A stretch of DNA of 64,000 nt, from the NCBI RefSeq assembly GCF_014529535.1, contig NW_023503608.1:1302001-1366000 (forward strand), read 5' to 3'. How positions within the stretch are numbered: position 1 is the first letter of the stretch; the number at the start of each line of letters is the position of its first letter. A model generated the notes under the pieces. The model was not told the origin of the DNA, did not search any database, and was given only the letters and a program-made list of their open reading frames with translations. The translations under genes and the position numbers were made by a program. Shown here piece after piece: positions 10,244 through 23,252 of the stretch. Origin of the DNA: Bradysia coprophila (lineage: Eukaryota; Arthropoda; Insecta; Diptera; Sciaridae).

Positions 10244-13200
10244 TCAAACTATGGATCCAGCAACGGCAATCAATAGTAGCGTTAATGCCGGTACAATGCC
10301 GGATGCACTACCCTCTGTACAGTATGTGGTTAAACAATCCCGCTGCTTAAACGAATTGTACATCTGTTGCACCTTTGACCAATCACATAATCCGACATTA
10401 CACCAGTTAAAGTCCAACGGTTTTTGGTTCAAGAAGAACATTATTTTGTTGCGTTCGTTATCGTGCGGGCATTCTGCAATTAGGCAACCTTTGGTAAGTA
10501 TTTTCGTCATTTTGTGAATATGTGGAGATCATTTTACCATATTTAATCACGGCAAGATTTGATGCGAATGGACTCACTTCACTGGATCGCCACTTTCGTC
10601 GCATCATTTGTTGATAATTATCCGCTCGTAGACCGTCATTGTCCTTATGTGCACCTAAAGCTGTTAATAGCAGCTGTATAGCTGCACTGTGAGTAAAGTA
10701 CGCGACAACCTTAGGATTGGATTGACTCTCCAATTGTGTTAACATATCAACGACGAGTGAACATGCCAACCTGGTGTTTAATCCGGCGCCATAGCTGTTT
10801 TGGTAGTAATATTTCAAGTCTTCGTGGTATTCCAGTACTTTTACATTGTTCGGGGTAAAGGCCTTTGGTAAACCGTTCATGTAATTTAATGTTCACCTAT
10901 ACATTGTCTGATCTACTTACAATACACCAAGCACTGGTACCTTCCAAATTCCAAGCCAAATCAAATCTGCACATGTCCCAGATATTTTTGATTTGCTTCG
11001 GTTGAAGCGAGAATTTGAATCCTAGCCTGGCCGAAATTTCGTAGATGGTTTGTTTGTATATGTCGGTGCTTTCGAATTTAGAATACTCAGAATCTGGGCC
11101 TTCCACTCTCGCTACGTTATTTTCATGGGCTTTGCATGCGCCATATGGCTGATAAAAATTGAAAGTGAAGAATTTTAGACTCAATCAGTTCCCTGGTGTG
11201 GAGTGAGTAAAATTTCTTTCTAATTTTAGTCAATTTACCCCCAGGGAATGAATCATTACTTCATTGACATGAGCGTTGCAACTCATTTCCCGTGAGCTTA
11301 GTGAGTAAAAAAACTTTTGTAATTGGGTGATCCTTTTAACATTAACCTCGAGAATCATCCAATTACGTTGAACTTTGAACCTTTTGTGTGATTGCAGCCC
11401 TCGCCTTCAGCCCTCACACTTGGCAAAATAAAAGTTCCGTACAAGGACGCAATCTACTATCTTTTACATGCATGCCAAAGGGCTGCAACCACGGAGGTTA
11501 AAAAAAATGTTTTACTCGACTTGCGTGCGCACATATCAAGCACCTGAGACATAAAAAGCAATTGATTATCAATTTTTACCTGCAATAATAGATCTGGTTC
11601 AGTCTTTGGAGGTACTTGAATATGCTCTGCAGCCCCTTCTCGGAAGAGTCCTTCAACGAATGCTTTGTAACTGGCTTCGGTGCGTTGAGTGTGAGTGTGT
11701 CGGAAACGAAACTTTTCCGGTGTGTAAATGTTTTCCAAGACATTCGGGAAAACGTTTTGATAATTTTTAGCCAAAAATAGAAGGTCTTGCCAGCCCTATG
11801 TTAGAGTTAAATCAAAATAAACGGTGAGAATACGTTTTATGTCTGGAGATATTTTTAACAAAGGAAGTAACAGATTTATTGATAATATAATGTTATGTCG
11901 GTTTGTATTGGAATGAAAGGTTACTACACAGTTAAAATACAATCGAAATCAGAAACAATAGAATGGAACTAACTGAGTGTATACGTCATAATGTTAAAAT
12001 TAATATCGAAATCTTGATTTCAAAGTCCCATATCTTCGCAATAATAAACCGTAAATGAATGCCGTAGTAGAATTGAATCGACAAAATAGAATTCAACAGA
12101 ACAATGTGATGTTCAGGCGGTGAGACCTAAAAAGACGTACGCAGTACGGATATCTATAATGTAACTCCCGTACGAATAATGAATTGTGTATATCGAAAAA
12201 GTTAAATGTACCATGTGAACCTTTTACATGCGGCTATTCACTGTTATTGATAACGACGACAATAAATAGACCACAAGAAGTGGCTAATGTCTAATGTGAT
12301 CTTGTATAGCAAAGTTCATTGTTAAAAGAAATGAAGTAAAAGATCTGATACTGTGGAAAGGCACCGAACTACTAAGCAGACTTTTCGGTGAAGGTCACAC
12401 ATCATCTTCGCCTTTAATATTCTGCCTTAAAATTGATCTATTAAGACGGGAAGTTTTGGTATCACTTGGAGTTATTTTACTATTCTTGCGATTATTCGAA
12501 ACTTTATCGGTAACTCAACTCATCTAAATTGCACGCAATGCTTCGACACATCGTACGGGACTAACGAATTCCGTAATGAATGTTTGACTGACTTATTGAT
12601 CACACAAATTTATTAAATGACTTGTAGTTTACTGTATAACCAGATTAAGAAAGGAGCTACATTAATCAAGTGAATGAAAGGAAAAACAACCTTTTGCAAT
12701 TATGAGAAACATTTGAATATGCATACCTGAGCGGTTAAAAATTGAGCATAGTCACCAGTAATATTTGGATTCCAATTCCAATGTTTTAAGATCTCAATAT
12801 CTTCATCGCATAGAGCCCCAAAGTCAGGTTTCGTTTTCCTCTTTTCATAATTATCGATTACTTCATCGCGTAGCTAAAAAAGTTTCCATATTTTTAATTC
12901 TGACTTCAACTTTTTGCCTTATGGTCATTTACATCGGATAATCCTCTCAAATTGGTAATAGTGTTGGTGGTTGGTAGACGTGTTCCATGTCTACTAACAA
13001 ACCAAAATTTAACCGGATTACAGTCTGTAAGGATAACAAGTTACTACATGGACATTGTACTGTTTCAACTGTAGCTTGACTTACTGGGTACAATAAATTG
13101 TCGCCTTGAATCAGACCCTTTGATTATCTGATAGGCACTTTTGGTAGCGAAACGACTTGACTGCGGTTTTTCGGTGTCTGTATCATAGCAGTATTCATCA

Positions 13201-13295
13201 CAACATTGACCCGGTTGACGCTCTTGTGCATCAATTGGCATTAAAATGAAACAGCAGGCGAGTAGCACCAAGCAGATGAACTGATTGCAGATCAT
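10244..13295 (-). CDS. Mipp1: Multiple inositol polyphosphate phosphatase, copy 2 (complete)
   Basis: Predicted 482-residue MINPP-family enzyme. Exons: 13085-13295, 12933-13024, 12727-12873, 11580-11795, 10921-11148, 10538-10862, 10244-10473; the frame closes. Features in order: signal peptide MICNQFICLVLLACCFILM; catalytic RHGTRLPTTN (canonical RHGxRxP); FRFRHTHTQRTEASYKAF; WDMCRFDLAW; an FTPNNVKVLEY block after WCI; the second-half motif reads THSAAIQLLLTALG where vertebrate MINPP has an HAE; FFLNQKPL...CDWSKV; and a hydrophobic C-terminus (PALTLLLIAVAGSIV) typical of a GPI-anchor signal. It would act at the outer cell surface, releasing phosphate from inositol phosphates including phytate. 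The exon 6 acceptor (10863) is weak but restores the family sequence. Confidence 0.9.
12230..12400 (+). repeat. Dispersed repeat R1 copy in Mipp copy 2 intron
   Basis: Starts ggctattcactgttattgat and holds aaatgaagtaaaagatctga. It lies in the intron between the exons ending 12727 and 11795. Confidence 0.55.
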
Positions 13296-15930
13296 GGTTC
13301 TGTTAAAAAAGTGGGAGGTTTTGGGGCCAGGTTAAAGTGTGAATGTTTACATTTTCTCAGTTTAACTAAATAGAATCTGGCGTTATCTACAGAAATACAT
13401 GATCCACCCAGACCATAATGTGATTAATCAACGCATGAGTGGTACTCTAAACAGAGTACTAAAAGTGGACAGTATATCGCACACAAATTTCAATTCTGTT
13501 TAGCAGCTGTCACACGAAGCACTTGTGCTTGAAGTGCGTTGGATTAATTTATTTACTACCAACAAATAACAATCGAAAAAAATAGGATGGAACTTGAGTA
13601 GAGGATTCACATTTTTGTCGATGCCCGACGATTTTTCGTATATTTAGTTCAATTGTTGAATTTGAGATAACTCCGAGGTAGTGCTTAGAATTCATAGTTT
13701 CGACGGAAGGGAAGCTCGCGACGATCTGAATATTTCTACTCCATAAAACATAATTTTATGATTTTTCATCTATTTCAAGTTTGAAAGTCACAGTTCTGTC
13801 TCTCAGATGGAAGTTGAATTTATCTGAAATTAGAATAACTCAAAATTTAACACAAATGAAGTAAAAGATTTAAAACGAATCTCTTGAACATACGTAGATC
13901 AAATGAAGTAATAGTTGCGATATTAAAACTGCTGATATATGCTCTGAGAAAGGTCAACCTGTATTCATCTACACGTAAGTGTAACTTCACAAATTCAATG
14001 TGAGTTGTGACAAGTTTCTTAAAAGGTAATTAGCGACTATTATCTATAGATCAGTGGAATTTCGAATAACTTTCTTTTTTATCAGATGTGCGTGCAATCT
14101 GCATTGCATGAAATTCACCATGTTAGTATGTATAATGATCACATCGAGCATTAATTTACCTTAATTTTGACATCAATAAGATTAGCTATTCGTTTCGAGG
14201 GATAATTTTATTTAAATTTTTTAAGTAGAACTATGACTATGAATTATAGACACAACCTCTGCCGGCCTGTTGAAAAATACTGTTAAAAATTTTAGTTCGT
14301 TAAACACGGAAATATAAAAGTTGCTCAAGCGAAAATGATTTGTTGTAGGTGATAAGGGTGGTGAATTTAGAAATGGTCCGCGCGTTGTATTAAGCACGAT
14401 ATTAAGGTTTAAATTGTATCAAATTAATGGTTTTATTTTACATTTAAATTTCTTATTTGTGTTTCATTGTTAATGTTCGGAATACGAAATTGTCAGAGCT
14501 GACATTGTTTAAATATTCCTACGTACAGCATACGAGCAACAAAAAACTATTGTTCACAAGAAAAAAAAAGCGTATCCACCGTCATAAAAGCAAACAATAT
14601 GAACGTAAATTATGCTAATTACGCCGATCATACATCGTATAAACCTGGACTGAATGATAGCCATCACATGAAAATGCATCACTCTGATAGATTTATGAAT
14701 TTAATAATAAAAGTTCATGATGTTCGGTATTCCGAATTGACCTTTATAATCTGTACTCAGATAATAATTCGAGTGTTTTCCGACTGTATAACTGTATTAG
14801 CGCAATAAAATTTTACTTTCAACGATCATATTTGGTTGGAGATTTGAGTAGCATCAATTTTTTTCAAATAAAACTCAATTAGTCACTCCTCTCAGCTTCG
14901 TTAATGACTACAACAACGACATAAAAAAATAATTATTTTTCGCATAATTTGATTTAACATTAAATCCGATCCTTTGTCACCCAAATTAAATTCAAATTAA
15001 TAATCTTTTGTGCCACACCTTGTGAATTATTCTTCCCAAAAAACAATCTTAACCGCAGCTTTTTCTTCTAATTTCTTTTTCTTTTACCACTGTAACACTT
15101 CTTTCCACGATGTCAACACTCTCTAAGCACCAAACAACTACTAGAGTTGTTTGATGTTCGTATACCTCGTACACTCTGTCCGTAAAACATGAATGTTATA
15201 AAAAAAAAAACCTATGAAATTATACACATTTCGAATTCTCTCTAAACAATGGATCAACCGGCGGCGTGGACGCGATGATAGTGCGCGAGAATGAATTTTT
15301 CTTATATACCAAATTTGTTACCAAATAGCTTGTTCGAATGCGTAAACCTCTTTTAGTGTTTATAATGTTAAAAGACGTGTAGGTTCTCAATGAAGAGAAG
15401 ATTTTTGTATGTATATAAGATGACCGCGTGGTGGTAAGTTTCAGTGAACTTACCAATTTAAAACAAACTGAAGATACGCCGTTGATAGAAATTAGAGGGC
15501 TTTCACAGCAAAGAAGAAATACATTAAAAAATATATTTGTTTGATGGGAACAATTAATTTAATTTGTAAGATCAAGTTGAAGAACGAAATGATATGGCGG
15601 TTGTGATCTCATTATTAATTACAGTCACTTAGTCAGTTGATGAAAGAAGAGCAAAATAAAAAATAAAAAAAAGGTTCAAAATGAACTTGACTTTGTCTTA
15701 ATATCTGTTTTTGCTAATTGTGTAAGAGCAAGAGACATTATCGGACCAAGATTAATTGATACAGAATATCGTTTGGTTGAGTGTATTTCCCAAACGCAAA
15801 TTCAATATCAAAGTCCTAAGTTTTGAGATTTCATCCTTAATTTTCCAGAAACGACAGAGTTTATAGCAAGACCTATTTTAGGGAATTAAAATCCCGAATA
15901 TTTTTTAATTCTGGTTTCTCTAAATTACCA
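13296..15930. other. Intergenic region upstream of Mipp copy 2
   Basis: AT-rich. Contains an R1 repeat copy at about 13850-13985. An open frame at 14599-14808 starts in a purine-rich leader-like sequence but has no recognisable domain and no supported continuation. Nothing else supported. Confidence 0.5.
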
Positions 15931-15932
15931 TA

Positions 15933-16158
15933 CAGTCAGAGGCAGTGAAATTTCAGCATGATCAGATGATCAACACAACCAATCAAAATTGTTCAGACAT
16001 AGACGTCTTTATACGGTTTTACCACTACCACAGTGTGCCAGACGCATGCGAGTAGCAGCTTCAACCGTATAAACATTTTGATTGTAATACAATATGTGTG
16101 GATCAGCTAAAAGGCAGCCGAAGCCAAATTTATGCTGAAATTCCACTGCCACTGACTG
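15933..16158. mobile_element. MITE with TA target duplication (Tc1/mariner-like)
   Basis: Ends cagtcagaggcagtgaaatt and its near reverse complement (aatttccactgccactgactg with small changes) are flanked by TA on both sides (15931-15932 and 16159-16160). A second inverted pair, tatacggtttta / caaccgtata, lies inside. No coding sequence. Confidence 0.8.
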
Positions 16159-16254
16159 TACGACTTAATCGATTTAGCTCAAGAATGTAAGAAACAAATA
16201 AAAATGACATAAAAATAACGGTTGGATTTCGGTCTATGGGTATTTAAGGAGAAG

Positions 16255-16460
16255 ATCTGTTATCTGTCATCTGTTATCGACACCAACGACAAAAATGGCG
16301 GTGACATAGAGTTCATGTGTTTTTATATAAAAAAAACTGTGGTTAAACAATTAGAGTAAAAGATTTTGCATTTAACACGCGATGTATTTTAAACAGAGTA
16401 ACAGAGTTTAATGATTATGCTGCGATATGCTTGCCGTTTTTAAATGGTGAACATTTTCAA
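16255..16460 (+). repeat. Dispersed repeat R1, nearly complete copy
   Basis: Starts tctgttatcgacaccaacgac and ends gatatgcttgccg, matching the shared words of the R1 family. Confidence 0.6.
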
Positions 16461-16589
16461 AGTACTAGACGGAAGTGTGTGAAAATTAATCTAGACCCGG
16501 GAAATTACTGTAATACAATTATTTTTCTCATCGGACCTATTTGTCTATCAATATGAAACGAGCCATCAGAACAGTCGGAGCGTTTGCTG

Positions 16590-17460
16590 CGACTGAGCCC
16601 CGTACAAACCCGTATATCTATTGCGTACGTGACCCTAGTGCGCCTATTGCGCCCGTTAATGTAGTTAAAGTAAAATTATTATGAAATGTGTACATCTTAG
16701 AAATTGCGCATAGCGCAATTACGAAGCCCCGTACGACGTTCCTTTCAAATGTAAGAAAAATTTCAAATAGCCCTAAAATTTTAATTTATTGAGTATAAAT
16801 ACACATAGGGCCTCAGTCCGAGGACCCAAATTTAAAATTTTTTCAACAACATCCTATTCGGCCTTTGATTACCTTCCAAATGAAACAATAATTAGGAAAA
16901 ACGGATGAAATTTACTTGAGTTGCATGTAAAACACACATAGGGCCCTAGTAGTGGCCTTAGTCCAAGGACCCAAATTTATTTTTTTTTCAACAACATTCT
17001 ATTCGGTGTTGGAACCTTTTAAATGAAACAAAAATTAGGAATAACAGATGAAATTCACTCGTGTTATATGCAAAATACACATAGGGTAGAGTAGCCTTTC
17101 ACTTCTAAGACCCTATCATTTGCCGTGTCATTTACATTTCCATCGTTTATTGTGCCATAAATATCACCAAAAGACCTTAAATCACATAGGTGGCCCTAAC
17201 TCACGAAGGGCCAACCCGAATATGCCCATCTTCGAACTTAGCCTCACTATTTCGACTATCTTTCAGGGAAAAAAATTTTGAAACCGGATTTGATTTACTC
17301 AAGATGTGACGGACAGATGGACAGACACAATTTTTATTGCGGATTCGTCATCTATAAACATAGACAAACACTTTGCCTTACTGTCTGTTTCGAATTCCAT
17401 CAATTACACACGGCATCGTAATCCTATGAGACCCTTTGTACTTCGTACGGGGCTAAAAAT
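16590..17460. mobile_element. About 0.87-kb repeat element with gccccgtac / gtacggggc ends
   Basis: Begins gagccccgtacaaacccgta and ends cttcgtacggggctaaaa, so the tips are inverted. Inside are two or more tandem blocks of about 140 bp (agtccgaggacccaaattta..., tcaacaacatcctattcgg..., ccaaatgaaacaa...). Related pieces lie at 62925-63645 and 63911-64000 (opposite orientation). No transposase frame is visible, so it is non-autonomous or decayed. Class unknown. Confidence 0.65.
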
Positions 17461-18024
17461 TGGAGAATTGTTTCAGTGCGTACAGTGTAAAGTTTTTGTG
17501 GTTTACATTTACATTCAAGTCTTACGCTTTCCGATTAATTAATTAATTTTATTGAAACAAAGATGAGAGAAGCGTTCTCAATATATACGTTCAACAGGGA
17601 CAAACAGAGTAAATATTTGTATTTCTTCAGAGAACAATTTTTTCTCACTAATAAATTGCTTAGTAAATGTTCGATACAAACTTATCAAACAGAACGAACG
17701 CACATATATGATGCAGACTGATGACTACGATACAAAACATTTCCGAAAGTTAATTTAGTAGCACTATCTGTTGGTGAGCATTGACATTGACCCAAATGAT
17801 TCTCGTTCGATCAGAGAATTTTCTGATTGCACCGGAATCCTCTGCTCATAATATCAGCGAATAAATAAGAAACTTCAAACAATCTTCATGTCGCATTTCT
17901 AAAGATTTTTACAACTTTTCCAAAGATTCCCCAAAGGATTATCCAGATTCTTAGTGTCAATAGATTTCGGTTTTAGTTTGTGAAAAATTTATTTACGAAT
18001 ATTATTGACCTCAGGTAGATTTGT
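17461..18024. other. Intergenic region downstream of fructose-bisphosphatase
   Basis: AT-rich; no gene or clear element seen. Confidence 0.5.
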
Positions 18025-19355
18025 TCATTTAATGTAACTTAGCGCTTCTTCAACGTCCAATTTCGATCCCAAATAAATTGGACATCTTTGATGTATGGAT
18101 TGCGGAACCACATCTAAGATATCGACTTTTCCGGTGCTGGCCTTACCTCCGGCCTGTGTTATAATGTAAGCCATCGGATTACATTCGTAAAGAAGTCGAA
18201 GCTAAACATAAAGCGGATACGAGGTGTTGTGGAAACAGAAAAAATTTTCACTCAAATTATCAAATACCTTTCCGTTTGGACTCTCAGTAGTTGCAGGATA
18301 GATGAAAATTCCTCCATACTTTATTGTTCGATGAACATCAGCCACCATTGATCCGACATATCTGATTCGATCAAAAACATTAGTCCATTTGCGCACTCTT
18401 ACTTCAACATTGTATATCAATTACCTAGCACCATATGGTTTCCCTTTGGCTGGGTTCTTCTTATCTTGGACGTATTGAACAACGGATTGATCCCAAAGGT
18501 AGCTGTAGCCTTCATTAATTGAGTAAATCTTTCCCTTGTCCGGAATAGTCATGTTAGCATCAGTTAAGATGAACTCGCCTAATAAAGTTCGTTAAATGGA
18601 ACGTCATTTGGTTGTAGTCGTTTGAAGTAGGAATAACTCACCAATCGCCGGATCGTAAGTGAATCCATTGACACCAAACCCTAAACTCAAAACGATCATT
18701 GTTGCCGATCCATATAGAGCATATCCAGCAGCAACCATTTCCCTTCCCGATTGCAATGCATCCGAGACTTGTGGAGTGCCAGAAGATTTTTGCCTATTAC
18801 ATTTCAGGCGCGTCATTTAAATTAGCTTGACTCTTAATGACAGGCGATGTAATATTACCTGTAAATGGCGAAAATGCTTCCGATGGACACCAAACAGTCG
18901 ATGTTGGACGATCCATCCAATGGATCAAAGCACACAATGTATTTACCCCGTTTATCTTCATCGATTTCGATAACGGAGCTGTTTTCTTCTGATACAAGCA
19001 GACAAGTAGTGTAAGACGATTGAAGCATATTGATGAACAGCTCGTTCGACAAGACATCCAACTTCTTGACAACTTCTCCCTGAACGTTCGTTTCACCAGA
19101 AATACCATGCCTGAACAACGTACACGTTTAATACAAAAATTTGAAGAAAAAAAAACTTCAGGACAACCGTTATACTTACAATTGAGCTATTCCAGCTTTT
19201 CGCACGGCCGAACTGACAGCCTTGATAGCAGTTTGAATGCAGTTGAGTAATTGCGATAAATCACCACTCGCAGTTGGATGCTTTTTTTGTTCAGCCAGCA
19301 CAAACCGGGTTAGAGTCATAGCATTGGCATCAAATGTTTGACCTTGGCTAGTCAT
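18025..19355 (-). CDS. fbp: Fructose-1,6-bisphosphatase
   Basis: Gluconeogenic enzyme hydrolysing fructose-1,6-bisphosphate to fructose-6-phosphate in the cytosol. Predicted 334 residues, the normal family size. Exons: 19180-19355, 18859-19110, 18642-18793, 18425-18578, 18268-18361, 18025-18201; the frame closes. The metal/substrate motif [11 protein letters not shown] is at residues 120-130, followed by [34 protein letters not shown], the sugar-phosphate site [16 protein letters not shown] and [13 protein letters not shown] near the C-terminus. ATG at 19355 begins [19 protein letters not shown] splice acceptor 8 nt upstream (cgcag at 19364-19368) means the 5' leader lies in an upstream exon that I could not place. 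Confidence 0.95.
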
Positions 19356-19363
19356 GATTGATC

Positions 19364-20843
19364 CTGCGAGAACGAAAACCTGTTTTTAAAGTTTTTTTTT
19401 TGGAAAGACGGTCTCCGTATAAAGTAAAGGCTACGTGGTTCTATTGACAAGGAAAGTTTTTCTGTAAAGTTTTACTTATAAATTGGAATCAATTAATGGA
19501 AATTTACTCGCAGTAAAGGAACACTTTTCCATTAAAAACCTTAAATATTCACTTTTAACCTTAACCTAATTAACTGCTGTGTCTACATAAGTAGATAACG
19601 ACCCTAAATAATAATGTCTACACAGGTCAGGTCAGGTGATAAGATACTGTACTTTCTTGATACGATGTGAATAAGGTCAAGGTTAAACAAGTAGTTGTTT
19701 TCGATTTGGTGTAGGCAACAATTTCTTTCAACGTAAATTGATATTGTTTATGAATGGTAACATAACACTCATAACATAACATCCAATCTCATCATGATCA
19801 GTCGTACCACGCAAAAGATAACCTCTCCATTTTGAGTTGCACGATAAGAAGAAACAACATCAATGCGAGACATGATAGATTCGTGATTTTCGTCGAAACA
19901 TTATGGTTGATATTCATAATTAGATTTTCACTTTCATCATACAGATTTAAAGCGATTTATTAGACGCGATTTGAAGGAAAATTTCACGTCACTTTAGGTT
20001 TTTATCGCTTACTTGTTTTCGAGTGTTGTATAATTCGTTTTATTACAAAATAATCGACGAAAAAAAACTCTAAATATGTCTCAAGTTCAATGAAGCTAAT
20101 CACGCATACACTTTAGGAGACCGGTCTCTACGAAATAATAAACTAAACTGGCATGAAGACAGTCTGTTATATACGAATAAATAGACGACGTTATCAAAAT
20201 GACGATTATATACTCGCTCAAACACCAATATAACATTTATACAAACCGTTGTCTTTCGTTATTTTTTGGTGTTTATTAGCAGCATAGACACATACGCGAA
20301 AAGACGAATAAAATCTTTTCCATTCATCATAAGGTTTAGTTATTTTTAAAGTTGTGAGATGGTAGAACAACTATGCTTTGTGTTACCAACAGCAACGGCA
20401 AATATAAGCGGGCAATCCTAGACAATGTCGTTGTACTATATCAAAAATGTGACAGATTTTATCTTATGAAAATGCTTACAGATTCCACGATTGTACTAGT
20501 ATAGTCAAGTTTGTATACTTTAAAATATTGATACTACTTTCTATGATTTGATAAGGTAAAGCCCACATACCTATATTAGGACAAAAATGCTCTTAACCTA
20601 TTATAGACGGCAAGCATATGACCAATATTATTATCGGGTGCGGGTCTATTACTTACATCGATACAAATATTTTTAACTGGTTGATTTCAAATCTTGTACT
20701 TCAATTTCTCTAACATCCATTTTAATATATAAACGACCATATTCCCCAGAGCTTATCATTAATTTTTATTTTTGTCGTCGTTATCGATAACAGATGAATA
20801 GCCGTACCAGCAGTCTACTAGGTCTAGGTCAACGGTATCGGTC
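19364..20843. other. Intergenic region upstream of fructose-bisphosphatase
   Basis: Should contain the leader exon and promoter of the phosphatase gene, but no convincing TATA/initiator pair was found. A reverse-strand copy of repeat R1 lies at about 20595-20804. Confidence 0.45.
20595..20804 (-). repeat. Dispersed repeat R1, full-length reverse copy
   Basis: Runs from taacctattatagacggcaa to ttatcgataacagatgaata on the plus strand. That is the reverse complement of the R1 end motifs at 41690-42675. Confidence 0.65.
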
Positions 20844-21061
20844 GGGTAATCTGGCACACGGTGCCAAAAGAACGCACTTTTAAACTACGTAAAAGGTGAA
20901 CTTGTACACACAAGTTTATTGCTACAAATGCTTTTTAGCCATGTCATTGACTTAATGACTCCTCTTACAACATTTTGGTATCGAAAAATCGTGTGCGAGT
21001 TCACCTTTTACGTAGTTGAAAAATGCGTTGTTTTAGCACCGTCGTGTGCCAAATTACCCCA
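20844..21061. mobile_element. MITE with about 65-bp inverted repeats
   Basis: Left arm words gggtaat, ggcacacg and ctacgtaaaaggtgaact are matched in reverse complement on the right by agttcaccttttacgtag, cgtgtgcc and attaccc. 218 bp, no coding sequence. Confidence 0.78.
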
Positions 21062-21086
21062 CGCCTTGTTAGTGAGATAAATATTA

Positions 21087-21270
21087 CATTATTTCATGCT
21101 GTCAAAATCTGTTTAGTTGAGTAATGGTAGATTTCGTATCCATGAAAGAAATGATGGAAAATGGATACGAAGGTGATTGCGTTACAAAGCATATCCTTTT
21201 TTCATTATAATCTAATGGATACGTATGCTATTTTGCTCAACAAAGAAACTTTGACAGCATGAAATAATGT
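21087..21270. mobile_element. MITE with about 36-bp inverted repeats
   Basis: The left arm acattatttcatgctgtcaa is matched exactly by ttgacagcatgaaataatgt on the right; arms extend to gttgagtaa / ttgctcaac. 184 bp and non-coding. It lies only 26 bp from the preceding MITE. Confidence 0.8.
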
Positions 21271-21883
21271 CTTATTTAACTCCCTAGGTAAACACTGTGT
21301 TAAGTAAAATAGCGTACGTATCTATGAGATTATGATGAAAAAACACACAATCTATTTTCTATCATTCCTCCCATTGAAACGTAATTTTTACTATTATATC
21401 AATCTGCCAATAATACTCAGATCCAATCAAATAATGGTTTCGATAACTATTATCGTTTACGAATCCGCAAACTGAATATCTTATAATATTTTCTTAGTGG
21501 TTTCTTTCAACCGAACTTCATAAAATTTTGCAAACAAAGTTGGTTTGTCCTTGTAAATTATTGGAATATTCCATCACCTACCTGTAAAATTCCCTCAAGC
21601 AAAATATCTAGTAGAACTAGTGCTCAATATTTTAAAATTATGGCTCGCCTTTACGCATAAACAATATACGTCTAGTGCTAGTCTATATACATATGGATTT
21701 TATATACTTTAAATACACACACTTAACAAACTCAGTAATTAAATATTAAAATTGCACATTAAACGAAAACGAAAGCCAAACTAGTTCCAGATAAATATGT
21801 GCTATCAGCTAATGTATATAATCGAGCCTCCATTTCAGATAACAGTAATTTACTTAATATGATTTTGGGTCTTTGACATTTTA

Positions 21884-22007
21884 CAGTGAACGACATCTCA
21901 AATGTCTCACTGTCATTTTTTTCAGAGAATGTCATTGTGAATTTGCAATGACACAATAAAATTCTCAGAAAAATTTGACAGTGAGACATTTGAGATGTCG
22001 TTCACTG
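21884..22007. mobile_element. Hairpin MITE with TA target duplication
   Basis: Arms of 30 bp or more are perfect (cagtgaacgacatctcaaat ... atttgagatgtcgttcactg) and flanked by TA on each side. Further inner pairing is weaker. Tc1/mariner-type by its TA duplication. Confidence 0.85.
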
Positions 22008-23252
22008 TACATAATTTTCTTAGATTTTCGTAAACGGTTTTTGTACTGATATTGATAAAGGGCTCAGTTTGCATCGAGATACCTAGACCGACCTATATCT
22101 ATTTGTTTTGGCTTTTCGCAAGTTTGGAACTACAGTCGACGTGAGTGAAATAAGGACATGAATTGGCTTCATATCTGATTTTCAGCCGATCCACTCATAA
22201 AAACAATTTTGTGATAAAAGCGAGGATAAAAGCAAGCCTACAAGTGCGTTCAAGAGCAACAGGCTTCAGTTACTGTCTTTTCAACAAGTGTAGAGTTTGT
22301 AGTCTGAAATTTTGTCTTGCGGGTTCCACGAAAGTCACTGTCAACGCAATTTAGCTTTAAATTTGCGTATATTTAAATTTTAGACTGTTTAACCGGTAAA
22401 ACAAGATTGTCGGCTTGACTGAATATTTTATGAAAGGTCGATATACCGAATCAATAAACTGATTAATTATTCAGTTACAGTACGTCTAAGCCTTAGTGTC
22501 TTCAACTATAATGAAGTTTAATTTTAATTAACACTCCATATCATGTGAAATCTATTATCATCTATATATCGACACAATGATTAGAATATAAACCATTGTA
22601 ATGGTCCTTATACTATCCATAAGGATAGTCTAGTCACAATCAATTGAACAACTCAGTAATATTAACGTAAGGAATAGTTATTTACGTATTTCGCCAGCTG
22701 TAGCCCGAACGAAGGGAGGCGACAAGCGAAGGTACCTGAAATAAACCGTCCACAAAAGACGCGTATACAACGTTTCATGCTGAGGGTCTAAATTATTTCA
22801 TGCCGGCATCAAATTGATGAGGATATCAAATGGCTTTAGTGACTTTATTTGTAAGACTTCAGCATTCCTACTTGTAGAAACACTAGTGACTCGTAATTCT
22901 CGAGGTGTTACTATGGAAGACAGAAAGGCTTTGGCTCTAAAATCCCTAATACCTAAAAAATCATAAGTTTCGGGTAGCGGTGACTCGATGGGTCATCAAC
23001 TTTTATGTTGTTGTGAGCACAGTTGCTGCGCTACGAAGACCACTCCCGAGTAACCGAGTTGATTATGTCTTATTATAGTGGTTAAAAAGTTAAATTTTTC
23101 AAATTATTATTCGGGTTATGGGCTGTTTCATTTTGTTTTAAATGTTTTGCTTAAAGAAGTCTTAAAAATATGTTTGCAAAACTTTGATACGCTGCGCCGG
23201 TTTCATACACAAGAGGCTATTATGAAGACAATTTCCTTAAGCTGTTAATATA
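22008..23252. other. Intergenic, repeat-bearing spacer
   Basis: Besides the hairpin copy at 22672-22785, I see no gene or element here. Confidence 0.45.
22672..22785. repeat. Second copy of the Mipp-intron hairpin repeat
   Basis: Shares ttatttacgtat, cccgaacgaag, gcgacaagcgaa and gaaataaaccgtccacaa with 225-345, but its left arm is altered, so the hairpin is incomplete. Confidence 0.6.

Noticed and set aside
14599-14808. Open frame beginning MNVNYANYADH with His/Met-rich start, thought of as a copper-transporter first exon
   Set aside because: No membrane domain follows and no matching downstream exon on this strand.
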